From Akkermansiaceae bacterium (GTDB taxonomy: Bacteria; Verrucomicrobiota; Verrucomicrobiia; Verrucomicrobiales; Akkermansiaceae), in assembly GCA_903919975.1 (NCBI GenBank), contig CAIXKE010000003.1, forward strand, positions 1 through 64,000: 64,000 nucleotides of DNA, given 5' to 3'. Made by a program: the position numbers and the translations under genes. Below are positions 27,095 through 33,888 of this stretch, piece by piece; the stretch's first letter is position 1, and every line of letters begins with the position of its first letter. Under the pieces are notes generated by a model. That model saw only the letters and a list, made by a program, of their open reading frames with translations, was not told the DNA's origin and searched no databases.

Positions 27095-27195
27095 ATTTGG
27101 TCGGTTTGATTCATTACTCAATCACATTAACGCCGCTATAGATCTCCATCAAAATTCCAAGATCCAAAATCCACCGCCAACAAAACCCTGAAACC

Positions 27196-27281
27196 CGTGG
27201 AGTCTACTTCATCCTCAATCCGCCCACCGGCCTCGTCCCCGCATCATGGGCTTCTCCGATTTCCGCGAAGCCGCCGAATGA
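27196..27281 (+). pseudogene. Truncated third copy of the small secreted-protein gene
   Basis: This fragment matches only the last 28 or so codons of paralogues 1 and 2 (GVYFILNPPTGLVP, then GFSDFREAAE in another frame). One C is missing from the C-run after CTCGT, so the frame is broken, and there is no 5' part. It is a leftover of the tandem duplication. Confidence 0.75.
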
Positions 27282-27336
27282 ACACTTCAACCCAAAATCC
27301 CACCGAATCAATTACCCCGGCCATGGAAACCCAGTG

Positions 27337-27361
27337 TGTCATCCCTTTGGTTGACATGACA
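27337..27361. promoter_or_regulatory. Recurrent inverted-repeat motif, copy 5
   Basis: TGTCAT, 13 bases, ATGACA, identical to copy 4 and 277 bases before the PEP-CTERM gene start. Confidence 0.4.
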
Positions 27362-27492
27362 GTTTGGTCGGTTTGATTCATTTTTTAACTTTAAGCGCCC
27401 GTTACGACAACTACCCACCCCTGATGCGCTTAATCGCCATCAGAATTCCAAGACCCGATCAACACAACCGTTAAACCCAAAGCAATCAGCCC

Positions 27493-27537
27493 CTCCAACT
27501 CCTCCAACTCCTCCAACTCCTCCAACTCCTCCAACTC
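27493..27537. repeat. Five tandem copies of CTCCAACTC
   Basis: Five perfect 9-base units lie about 77 bases before the start of the PEP-CTERM gene. The unit length is a multiple of three, and the leader carries in-frame ATG codons (for example at 27539), so copy-number change could alter the leader without changing frame. A related imperfect Ser/Pro-type repeat continues to 27613. Confidence 0.85.
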
Positions 27538-27613
27538 CATGAAACCCAAAGCAATCAGCCCCTTCAGTTCCTTCAGCCCCATTAAACCCAAAGCATCCAA
27601 CACCATCAGCTCC

Positions 27614-29689
27614 ATGAAACCACTAAGAACCCCGCATTGTCTTGTTCTGACATCAATCGCCCTGAGTCTGAGCGCCGCCTTCTCCGGAGCCCAAACCGTC
27701 ACCTGGGAAGGAGATGTCAACACAGTATGGAACACCGACGGCAACTGGTCCGGCGGCGCAAAACCGACGGCTTCAAACACCGTGCTCTACAACAGCACGA
27801 GCGCAAACCTCGCGGCGACCTTGGGTGCTAATTTCAGCATTGCCGGCCTGACCATTGCCGACACTACCACAAATGTCTCCATCGGGGCTCTTAACACACT
27901 CGCCATCGGCACCGGCGGCATCGACATGTCGAGCGTGAACAACGGATCCAACAATTTCACCATCTCCAACGCCGGGATCACATTCAACGCGGCCTCCAAT
28001 ATCACCGTCGCCACGGGCCGGACATTGACGCTGTCAGGTACCTCTAGCACCGTGACTAACGGCACGGTGGTTCTCAATGGGGCGGGGGCGGTAAATGCTA
28101 CAACGGCGACAACTGTGGGCAATCTTACTGGACAAAACAGCGGCCTCACGGTGCAAAGCGGCACATTGACGCTGACTGCAAACATTACGGTAGGTGGCGC
28201 TGGCACTCTTAGCACAGGTGTTGGAGTCTTTAAAAACACAGGCGGCACGATCACCCAAGCTGCCAATGCGATTTTCGTTGGCCAGGACGGAACTGGCACA
28301 TTCTCCCAAGAATCCGGCAATAGCTCATTTTCCTCTTTACGAATGGCCGGTAGTACTGGGGGCAACGCAACCCTCAGCGTCAGCGGCGGCAATCTTGCGG
28401 TCACCACTTGGTCCAGCATCATTGCCAGTGGTACGAGCTCGCAAGCGCACATCATCCTCACTGGCGGCACGGCTACGCTGCCAGTATTCCCCACGACCCG
28501 CGGCTCGGGCGCGACCGCCGACTTCAAGTTCGACGGCGGCGTGCTGCGGCCAACAGTAGGCAGCCTCACTTACATGCAGGCCAACGCATTCACCAATGCA
28601 TGGCTGACAAACAACGGGGCGAAAATCGACACCAACGCGAAAGACATCACCATCGGCCAAGTGTTGTCGGATTTCTCGGGTGCAAACGGCACGCTGACCA
28701 AGCAAGGCCTGGGCACATTGACGCTCTCCGGCGAAAACACCTACAGTGGCACCACCACCGTTAACGGCGGGGTGCTTTCTCTGACGAATTCCCTCGCTAT
28801 CAAAAACAGCGCCTTGGATACCGCGAACAGCGTCACCGGCACCGTCACCGCAGGTCTCAAGACCACCCAGACCGCTCTTACTTTCGGCGGCCTCACCGGC
28901 AACAAAGACCTCGCCTCGGTCTTCACCACCGCTTCGGGTGGCTATACCGCCGTCACCGCCCTGACCCTCAATCCCGGCACCGGCCTCACCCACACTTACT
29001 CGGGAGCAATTGCCAACGGGGCGGTGGGAGGCATGAGCCTCACCAAAACCGGTGACGGAACCCAAATCCTCACCGGCACCAACTCCTACACCGGAGTAAC
29101 GAATGTGAACTCAGGCAAGCTGGTGATCAACGGCAGCATTTCCACCAGTTCGCTCACCACCGTGGCCGTGGGCGCAACCCTGGGCGGATCGGGAACCGTC
29201 GGAAAAACCGTCATCAACGGCACTCTCGCTGTCGGCAATAGCCCCGGCCAAATGAACTTCACGGATACCCTGGGCCTCAATGGAACCACGGTGATGGAAA
29301 TCGATGGCACTTTGGGCGCTGGCGTGACGGATGGCCATGATTTCATCAATCTGACCGGCATAGGTGCGGCAGGCGTTCTCACCTACGGCGGCGCGATGAC
29401 ACTCGACATCGGTGTCATCTTTGGCTCGGGGATCTATTCATGGAACCTGTTTGATATGGCCAGCGAAACAGGCACCTTCACCAGCATCTCACTCGCCGAC
29501 CTGTATTCCGGCAGCTTGTTGGATGGCGACTTGAACGGAGTCTGGGATCTCGTCAGCGGCGACAATACCTGGCAGTTCACCGAATCCACCGGCGTGCTAG
29601 ATCTCGCCGTCGTCACCATCCCCGAGCCGAACGTCGCCGCGTTGCTGGGTGGTCTCGGCACACTCGTGCTGCTGCGCCGCCGCCGCTGA
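27614..29689 (+). CDS. PEP-CTERM protein with autotransporter-type beta-strand repeats
   Basis: Surface protein of 691 residues. A signal peptide (MKPLRTPHCLVLTSIALS) precedes WEGDVNTVWNTDGNWSGG, a typical opening of these proteins. The body is a Gly/Thr/Asn-rich beta-helix with autotransporter-associated strand repeats such as LTKQGLGTLTLSGENTYSGT and LTKTGDGTQILTGTNSYTGV. The C-terminus is a PEP-CTERM sorting signal: IPEPNVAALL, a hydrophobic segment and RRRR. This signal is processed by an exosortase, none of which is encoded in this window. The ATG at 27614 is preferred over 27539 because it begins the signal peptide directly. A role in the extracellular matrix or cell envelope is the family expectation. 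Confidence 0.88.
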   Translation: MKPLRTPHCLVLTSIALSLSAAFSGAQTVTWEGDVNTVWNTDGNWSGGAKPTASNTVLYNSTSANLAATLGANFSIAGLTIADTTTNVSIGALNTLAIGTGGIDMSSVNNGSNNFTISNAGITFNAASNITVATGRTLTLSGTSSTVTNGTVVLNGAGAVNATTATTVGNLTGQNSGLTVQSGTLTLTANITVGGAGTLSTGVGVFKNTGGTITQAANAIFVGQDGTGTFSQESGNSSFSSLRMAGSTGGNATLSVSGGNLAVTTWSSIIASGTSSQAHIILTGGTATLPVFPTTRGSGATADFKFDGGVLRPTVGSLTYMQANAFTNAWLTNNGAKIDTNAKDITIGQVLSDFSGANGTLTKQGLGTLTLSGENTYSGTTTVNGGVLSLTNSLAIKNSALDTANSVTGTVTAGLKTTQTALTFGGLTGNKDLASVFTTASGGYTAVTALTLNPGTGLTHTYSGAIANGAVGGMSLTKTGDGTQILTGTNSYTGVTNVNSGKLVINGSISTSSLTTVAVGATLGGSGTVGKTVINGTLAVGNSPGQMNFTDTLGLNGTTVMEIDGTLGAGVTDGHDFINLTGIGAAGVLTYGGAMTLDIGVIFGSGIYSWNLFDMASETGTFTSISLADLYSGSLLDGDLNGVWDLVSGDNTWQFTESTGVLDLAVVTIPEPNVAALLGGLGTLVLLRRRR

Positions 29690-29790
29690 GGAGCCAGTGC
29701 TTCGGTTGCCGCTTCACGGCCCGGTGCTTCAGTGAATCAGTAAGAGAAAAGCGAAAGACGCGGTGCGAAGCGGCTGATTCTTTCACTCTT

Positions 29791-29850
29791 ACCGAAACAC
29801 TGAAACACCGAAACACCGAAACACCGAAACACCGAAACACCGAAACACCG
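29791..29850. repeat. Tandem ACCGAAAC repeat, 7.5 copies
   Basis: Eight-base units, with one T variant in the second unit (ACTGAAAC). The repeat follows the PEP-CTERM gene by about 100 bases and lies in no gene. It is the kind of microsatellite that varies between strains; no CRISPR spacers are present. Confidence 0.85.
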
Positions 29851-29889
29851 ATTTTTCCGGAAGTTAATGGATTTTCTTCCGGGATCAAA

Positions 29890-29919
29890 GGGGCCGCCGT
29901 CTCTAGAGTCGGCGGCCCC
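29890..29919. terminator. Strong GC hairpin downstream of the PEP-CTERM gene
   Basis: Arms GGGGCCGCCG and CGGCGGCCCC pair perfectly, with an inner CTCTAGAG palindrome. There is only a weak T run (GCATTTCC) after it, so it may be a factor-assisted terminator or an RNA-stabilising structure. Confidence 0.5.
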
Positions 29920-30420
29920 TGCATTTCCAAGGGTTCCTCATTTCAGATCCGCGGCCCCCGCCGCTTATCATGACGCCAACCATTGCCTTCGGGTGCCGAG
30001 TCCACGGGGCGGGTTCTTTTGAAGTGGTCGCGGAAACCAGAGATCGAGATCAGTGGCTGCGAGATGGATGACATAGTCGTCAGCTGTCAGCAGCAGGTGG
30101 TGGAGCACCGGCATGTGGATTTCTGGGTGACCAAGGGACTGATGGCAACGCGGGATGAACTGCTGCCGTTGTTGAGCGGTGCCCGCTGCACTGCCGTGAT
30201 TGCGAGCACGCCACAAAACAACTGAAAAGCGCGATCCTCGACGACCGCGAAATAGCCGAACCCCGGTTGCTGCGGGCAGCTGTTCATACTTGATAGGATG
30301 TTCGCCGCGTGGGGGGTGAACGTGCCATGCAACACCCTCAGGATGCGACAAGGGCCCAAGGGAACGGGGCAACTCGATCGGCACCGCCTGTGACCGGATC
30401 ACAAAGGATGCGCGGGGAAA

Positions 30421-31377
30421 TCAGCACGGCAGCGTGATCTCCAGGACGCTCGTATCAGAGGATGCCACGAGCGCCGGTGTTCCTCTTGGCAGCAGGATTG
30501 TGTCGCCTGCGTAAAAGGAACGTCCGTCGCCTGTCTCAAGACATCCCGCCATCATAGAAAGAATAGAAAAACGATCGGGATCGCGCGCCACGAAGGCATC
30601 CGCCGCAGCGACAAAATGCCGGTCGGTCCTGAAATACGGACATTCCGCCAGTGTCGTGCCTTGGGGAGAATCCATGGAAGGCTCGAAGTCGTCGAAGTCA
30701 ATGCTCGCCATAGATTTGGCCACGTGCAGTTCGCGCGGTTTGCCGTCGAGACCTGCACGGTTCCAGTCGAAGACCCGGTATGTGGTATCCGAATTCTGTT
30801 GGATCTCGTGGATAAGAAAGCCGGCGCCGATCGCATGGAGGCGGCCAGACGGAATGAAGATTGAGTCGCCGGGCCGAGGCTCGATGGCATGGACGCACTC
30901 TGTCACAGATCCATTCACCAGTGCCTGGTGGAAGTCCTGCCGGGCCATGCCGCGGCGAAAGCCAACATGGAGTTTCGCGCCCGGATCGCATGCCGCGATG
31001 ATCCACATTTCCGTCTTCGGTTCTCCGCCAAGCGATGAGGCGAGGGCGACGGGTGGATGCACTTGGATCGATAGATCGTCCCGTGCGTCGAGGATCTTCA
31101 AGAGGATGGGGAAACGCTCGGGCATGGTTTCATAGGCCGTGCCAAACACCTCGGAGCGATGCTCATTCCAGAGGTTGTTGAGGGAGGTGCCGACGAAGGC
31201 ACCACTGGTTGCGATTGATTGGGCGTCCAGCCGATCGACCAGTTCCCAGGATTCGCCGTAAGGCTGGTCCGATTCGGGAAGTGACCTTCCGTAGACTCGT
31301 TCCAGTTCCCTGCCCCCCCAGACACGTTCCATGTACAAAGGGGTGAAGGTGATAGGTGTATATCTGTGCATAGACAT
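30421..31377 (-). CDS. manA: Mannose-6-phosphate isomerase, class I
   Basis: Cupin-fold zinc enzyme of 318 residues interconverting mannose-6-phosphate and fructose-6-phosphate. This is the short bacterial form (about 315 residues). Zinc-site motifs are IQVHPP (Gln/His), PKTEMWII (Glu) and GRLHAIGAGFLIHEIQQNSD (His). The N-terminus has the usual PLYMERVWGG and GESWELVD. A second ATG lies 6 bases downstream at 31371. It stands alone on the - strand. It could use mannose released by the GH92 enzyme of this window or supply mannose for polysaccharide synthesis. Confidence 0.9.
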   Translation of the reverse strand: MSMHRYTPITFTPLYMERVWGGRELERVYGRSLPESDQPYGESWELVDRLDAQSIATSGAFVGTSLNNLWNEHRSEVFGTAYETMPERFPILLKILDARDDLSIQVHPPVALASSLGGEPKTEMWIIAACDPGAKLHVGFRRGMARQDFHQALVNGSVTECVHAIEPRPGDSIFIPSGRLHAIGAGFLIHEIQQNSDTTYRVFDWNRAGLDGKPRELHVAKSMASIDFDDFEPSMDSPQGTTLAECPYFRTDRHFVAAADAFVARDPDRFSILSMMAGCLETGDGRSFYAGDTILLPRGTPALVASSDTSVLEITLPC

Positions 31378-31576
31378 TGGGTTTTGTGTGCCTTGTCGCA
31401 GCTAGATTAGGAGAGGAAACGATCAGGGCAATCCCAAACCCCCCCGACAGCAAAAATCTCACAGGGCTGTCATGGATGGTGGTTTTCATAGTAGGATTGG
31501 TTTGGAAAAAACGTAGAAGGCACCCATCTTACCAAGATGGGGAATGAATCGCGGAGGGCGATGCATGCTCAAGGAG

Positions 31577-31836
31577 CGTTGGCGTCTCGCTAACGGTGTT
31601 TCAGCGCTTGGGAAATCTTGTGGGCGAGACGCTCAATTCTGTCAGGCCAGGGCTAATAATTAAGATGATTCAACCACAGATGGACAGGATGGACGCAGAT
31701 GGATAGGATGGACGCAGATGGATAGGATAAAAACGCTGTCTTTATCAGTGTTCTTCATCTGCGTCTATCTGGGTTCATCTGCGGTTAAAAAATCTTAAAC
31801 TGACAGGATTGGGAGAGATGCCCACACGCCTTGAGT
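31577..31836. repeat. Left copy of a long direct repeat around the two-gene islet
   Basis: The sequence is nearly identical to 33645-33888: GTGTTTCAGCGCTTGGGAAA, GGCCAGGGCTAATAATTAAG, the palindromic element, and GCCCACACGCCTTGAGTTAC. This copy has an extra tandem unit GGATGGACGCAGATGGATA. Both copies have the same orientation, and the genes at 31935-33513 lie between them. Confidence 0.85.
31672..31786. repeat. Long imperfect palindrome, AACCACAGATGG type, copy A
   Basis: The left arm AACCACAGATGGA...GCAGATGG pairs with the right arm CATCTGCGTCTATC...TCTGCGGTT across a short spacer. It would form a stem of about 30 base pairs. Related elements occur at 33739, 41631, 58567 and 61887. Confidence 0.75.
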
Positions 31837-31839
31837 TAC

Positions 31840-31932
31840 ATCGGCTTCGCGTTGGCCGATGACGAGCATGTAGGGGACGCGGTCGAGGCGGGCGTTGCGG
31901 ATTTTCGCGCCGATCTTGTCGCTCGTGCGGTG
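31840..31932 (-). pseudogene. Copied fragment of thrS
   Basis: About 92 bases match the 3' part of the intact thrS (about 34000-34085), encoding [20 protein letters not shown] and following. The copy is joined directly to the GCCTTGAGTTAC end of the direct repeat, so about 110 bases of the thrS 3' end are missing from it. It ends where the winged-helix gene stops. Confidence 0.8.
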
Positions 31933-31934
31933 CG

Positions 31935-32945
31935 CTAGCCGAGGAGGGAATCGATGTCGGTGATGAGAGATTCGACGAGGTTAGCACCGGAGAGCGTGCG
32001 GGTGGTAAGGAGTTTATGGGCGATGCCGGCACGCACCAGAGCGGGCATCGCTTCATCAAGCGCTTCGCGGAGCTTGATGCCTTGGAAGCGCTCGGATTTT
32101 TCGTCGATGCCGGGAAGGGCGAGGGTTTGCCGAAAGAGGAGAATGGCGTGAAAGAGCGGTGCCCAGTTGATCCATTCTGGGAAGTTCTTCGAGTCCGACC
32201 AGTTGAGTAGGAAGCGCCAGTCATCGCGATGAATGGCGAAGTTTTTCTCACGACCGACCCGCGTGGCCCGGACGTGGCCGGAGGCGGCGAGTTCATTCAG
32301 CACCAGCTGGACGGTGCGGCGGAAGTAACCGGTCTGGCGCGCGATCTCGGCGGGGTGGCCGAGTTCATTGGCCAGCAGCCAGGCCATGATTTCGGCGCGG
32401 GCCTGATTTCCGAAAAGGGCGCGTAGTTTGAAAAGGAAAGCGGCGGGTTGGTCGGTGCGCGGCGGTTGGCTCATCTTCCGAAATTCGACAGGGCCTCTCA
32501 ACCAACCCCAGCGCAGAAACACGGGTTCCGGCTCGCCGAAGAATCGGGCTGGCAGGAACATCGGTTCCGGTTCCTTGTTCACAGGCATGGGAATGTGCCG
32601 GACGAGGAATTTCCACTTGGAATGGGGGTTTTCCTGGGTGAGTCGTTCCGCCATGGCTCCGAGGATGGTGGGTTCACCAAACGGGTATTCCTTCATCAGG
32701 TGGCGGAGTCGCTGGAGATTAAGCCAGGATTCGTTTTCTCTTAACCAATCGAGCACCTCATCAAACAACCGGGAATCATGGCGGGCAATAGTGGTGGAAA
32801 GCAGCAACAAGGCTTCCGGATCAGTGATGCACGGGGTTTCGGAATTGGCATAGCCAGCCAGTCCCAAGGTGGACCACTGGCCCCACAGGAAACTCACGAG
32901 CTTGTCCGTGAGAGCGGCGCTAGATTCGTTCAAGGAGATCGGCAT
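31935..32945 (-). CDS. Winged-helix DNA-binding protein paired with a nucleotidyltransferase
   Basis: Protein of 336 residues. The central region contains a helix-turn-helix segment: [60 protein letters not shown]. This looks like a winged-helix domain with a wing strand. The flanking regions are helical and unrecognised; the first 100 residues have [20 protein letters not shown] and the last 80 are helix-rich. The ATG at 32945 is preferred over the TTG at 32951. It overlaps the upstream nucleotidyltransferase gene by 26 bases, so the two are translated together. This pairing recalls nucleotidyltransferase-based toxin-antitoxin modules (AbiE type), with this protein in the regulator position. 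That role is inferred. Confidence 0.65.
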   Translation of the reverse strand: MPISLNESSAALTDKLVSFLWGQWSTLGLAGYANSETPCITDPEALLLLSTTIARHDSRLFDEVLDWLRENESWLNLQRLRHLMKEYPFGEPTILGAMAERLTQENPHSKWKFLVRHIPMPVNKEPEPMFLPARFFGEPEPVFLRWGWLRGPVEFRKMSQPPRTDQPAAFLFKLRALFGNQARAEIMAWLLANELGHPAEIARQTGYFRRTVQLVLNELAASGHVRATRVGREKNFAIHRDDWRFLLNWSDSKNFPEWINWAPLFHAILLFRQTLALPGIDEKSERFQGIKLREALDEAMPALVRAGIAHKLLTTRTLSGANLVESLITDIDSLLG

Positions 32946-33513
32946 AACCAAGTTCGGCTAAGATTGGGGTGAGTTGATAGGTTTTGAACCCTTCCGAATC
33001 ATCCTGGCGGAAGACCCAGTGGATGGCGGCGATGAGTTCCTCTTCGGTGGGAGAAAGTTCGATAAGATCGTCGAGATGTCGTCCCGGCCCCGAGTCCGCA
33101 GCGGCATAGAGCTTGAAGAAAATCTGGTCGTAACGTTCGATATAGCTTATTATCAGCGATTTCCCGTATTCGGTCGAAACCACGCGGCTGAGTATGCCAT
33201 CGGGAAAGCCAAAGCGAAAGAAGGTGTCGTCGGAGGGACCTGTATTGAACCAGTTTTCCATGAGTCCCAAATCGTCGCGGACCAACTCAATGGCTTTCAG
33301 CAACTCTGCTGGAAGCGGGGTGGCGGTGACCAATGTGCCATCCACTAACGAGGCGAGGACATCCACGTCTTTGGTGGTTTTGCGGTTTACCAGACCAAGA
33401 GCCAGCAACGAGGAGCCCCCACAAACGACGAAATGGCGAGTAGGTTGGTCCTGCGTCAGTTCGGCGAGAATACGGAGAGCCTCTGCCAGAAGATCTTTAT
33501 TTAGCTTTTTCAT
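32920..33513 (-). CDS. Nucleotidyltransferase-fold protein, possible toxin-like partner
   Basis: Protein of 197 residues. It carries the minimal nucleotidyltransferase signature: VVCGGSSLLALG (G32, G33, S34), then TTKDVDVLAS with D49-x-D51. That fits the GGS...DxD core of the DUF6036/AbiEii-like nucleotidyltransferases. The C-terminal half is helical (HLDDLIELSPTEEELIAAIH, then WVFRQDD), as in MNT/HEPN-like substrate domains. An upstream TTG at 33525 is possible; the ATG at 33513 is preferred. With the overlapping winged-helix gene it forms a compact islet between direct repeats. Activity (nucleotidylation of RNA or protein) is suggested by the fold only. Confidence 0.65.
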   Translation of the reverse strand: MKKLNKDLLAEALRILAELTQDQPTRHFVVCGGSSLLALGLVNRKTTKDVDVLASLVDGTLVTATPLPAELLKAIELVRDDLGLMENWFNTGPSDDTFFRFGFPDGILSRVVSTEYGKSLIISYIERYDQIFFKLYAAADSGPGRHLDDLIELSPTEEELIAAIHWVFRQDDSEGFKTYQLTPILAELGYADLLERI

Positions 33514-33558
33514 CGAGAAAGACAATTAAAACACCCGTTTCGGATAATTCAATTGTTT

Positions 33559-33690
33559 TTATTGGATTCCAAGGTTTTTCAAGTGGCTTTCCATTTCTTT
33601 CCGCACGGTGGCGAGCTGGGCATCGAGTTCGTCGATTTCCTGCTGAATGGCGTCTCGCCAACGGTGTTTCAGCGCTTGGGAAACGCGTGG
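33559..33690 (-). pseudogene. Possible 3' remnant of a DNA methylase gene
   Basis: A frame open for about 43 codons, ending TAA at 33559, reads RWRDAIQQEIDELDAQLATV and then RKEMESHLKNLGIQ. This helical, acidic, coiled-coil tail resembles the C-termini of type I restriction-modification methylase subunits. There is no start and no catalytic domain, and the upstream part lies in the direct repeat. It may be the stump of a lost restriction system, but the assignment is weak. Confidence 0.3.
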
Positions 33691-33888
33691 GCGAGACGCT
33701 CAATTCTGTCAGGCCAGGGCTAATAATTAAGATGATTCAACCACAGATGGATAGGATGGACGCAGATGGATAGGATAAAAACGCTGTCTTTATCAGTGTT
33801 CTTCATCTGCGTCTATCTGGGTTCATCTGCGGTTAAAAAATCTTAAACTGACAGGATTTGGCGAGACGCCCACACGCCTTGAGTTACA
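33645..33888. repeat. Right copy of the long direct repeat
   Basis: It matches 31577-31836 as described there and runs into the last codons of intact thrS. The boundary on the islet side is at GGCGTCTCGC. Confidence 0.85.
33739..33834. repeat. Long imperfect palindrome, AACCACAGATGG type, copy B
   Basis: Same element as at 31672-31786, shorter by one 19-base tandem unit. The arms AACCACAGATGGATAGGATG and CATCTGCGTC...TCTGCGGTT would fold into a stem of about 30 base pairs just after thrS, where it could also act as a transcription barrier. Confidence 0.75.

Larger units (their letters stand above)
27015..27613. other. Duplicated intergenic leader before the PEP-CTERM gene
   Basis: No intact gene. 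The segment holds repeated copies of the paralogue tail and its downstream sequence: a truncated third gene copy at 27196-27281, two nearly identical motif copies (27070 and 27337), a leader matching the one before 26283, and a 9-base tandem repeat at 27493-27537. It is the product of serial segmental duplication. Confidence 0.7.
29690..30420. other. Intergenic region with repeats and a strong hairpin
   Basis: No supported gene in 731 bases. It holds an 8-base tandem repeat at 29791-29850, inverted arms around 29720-29745 and 29786-29810, and a perfect GC-rich hairpin at 29890-29919. Between 29950 and 30400 short frames occur on both strands, but none has a coherent domain. Confidence 0.5.
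31378..31934. other. Intergenic region holding the left direct repeat
   Basis: No intact gene. From 31577 to 31836 it carries a near copy of 33645-33888, including a long palindrome. From about 31840 to 31932 it carries a copy of thrS coding sequence. Confidence 0.7.

Noticed and set aside
27787-28569. 260-codon - strand frame inside the PEP-CTERM gene
   Set aside because: It is Pro/Val-rich text mirrored from Gly/Thr repeats of the sense gene, with no independent start or domain.
29791-29850. CRISPR or protein-coding repeat
   Set aside because: Eight-base perfect tandem units without spacers, outside any open frame with domain content.
29968-30402. 144-codon - strand frame between the PEP-CTERM gene and manA
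   Set aside because: Translation is His/Arg/Pro-rich with no recognisable fold, and overlapping frames on both strands are equally open.
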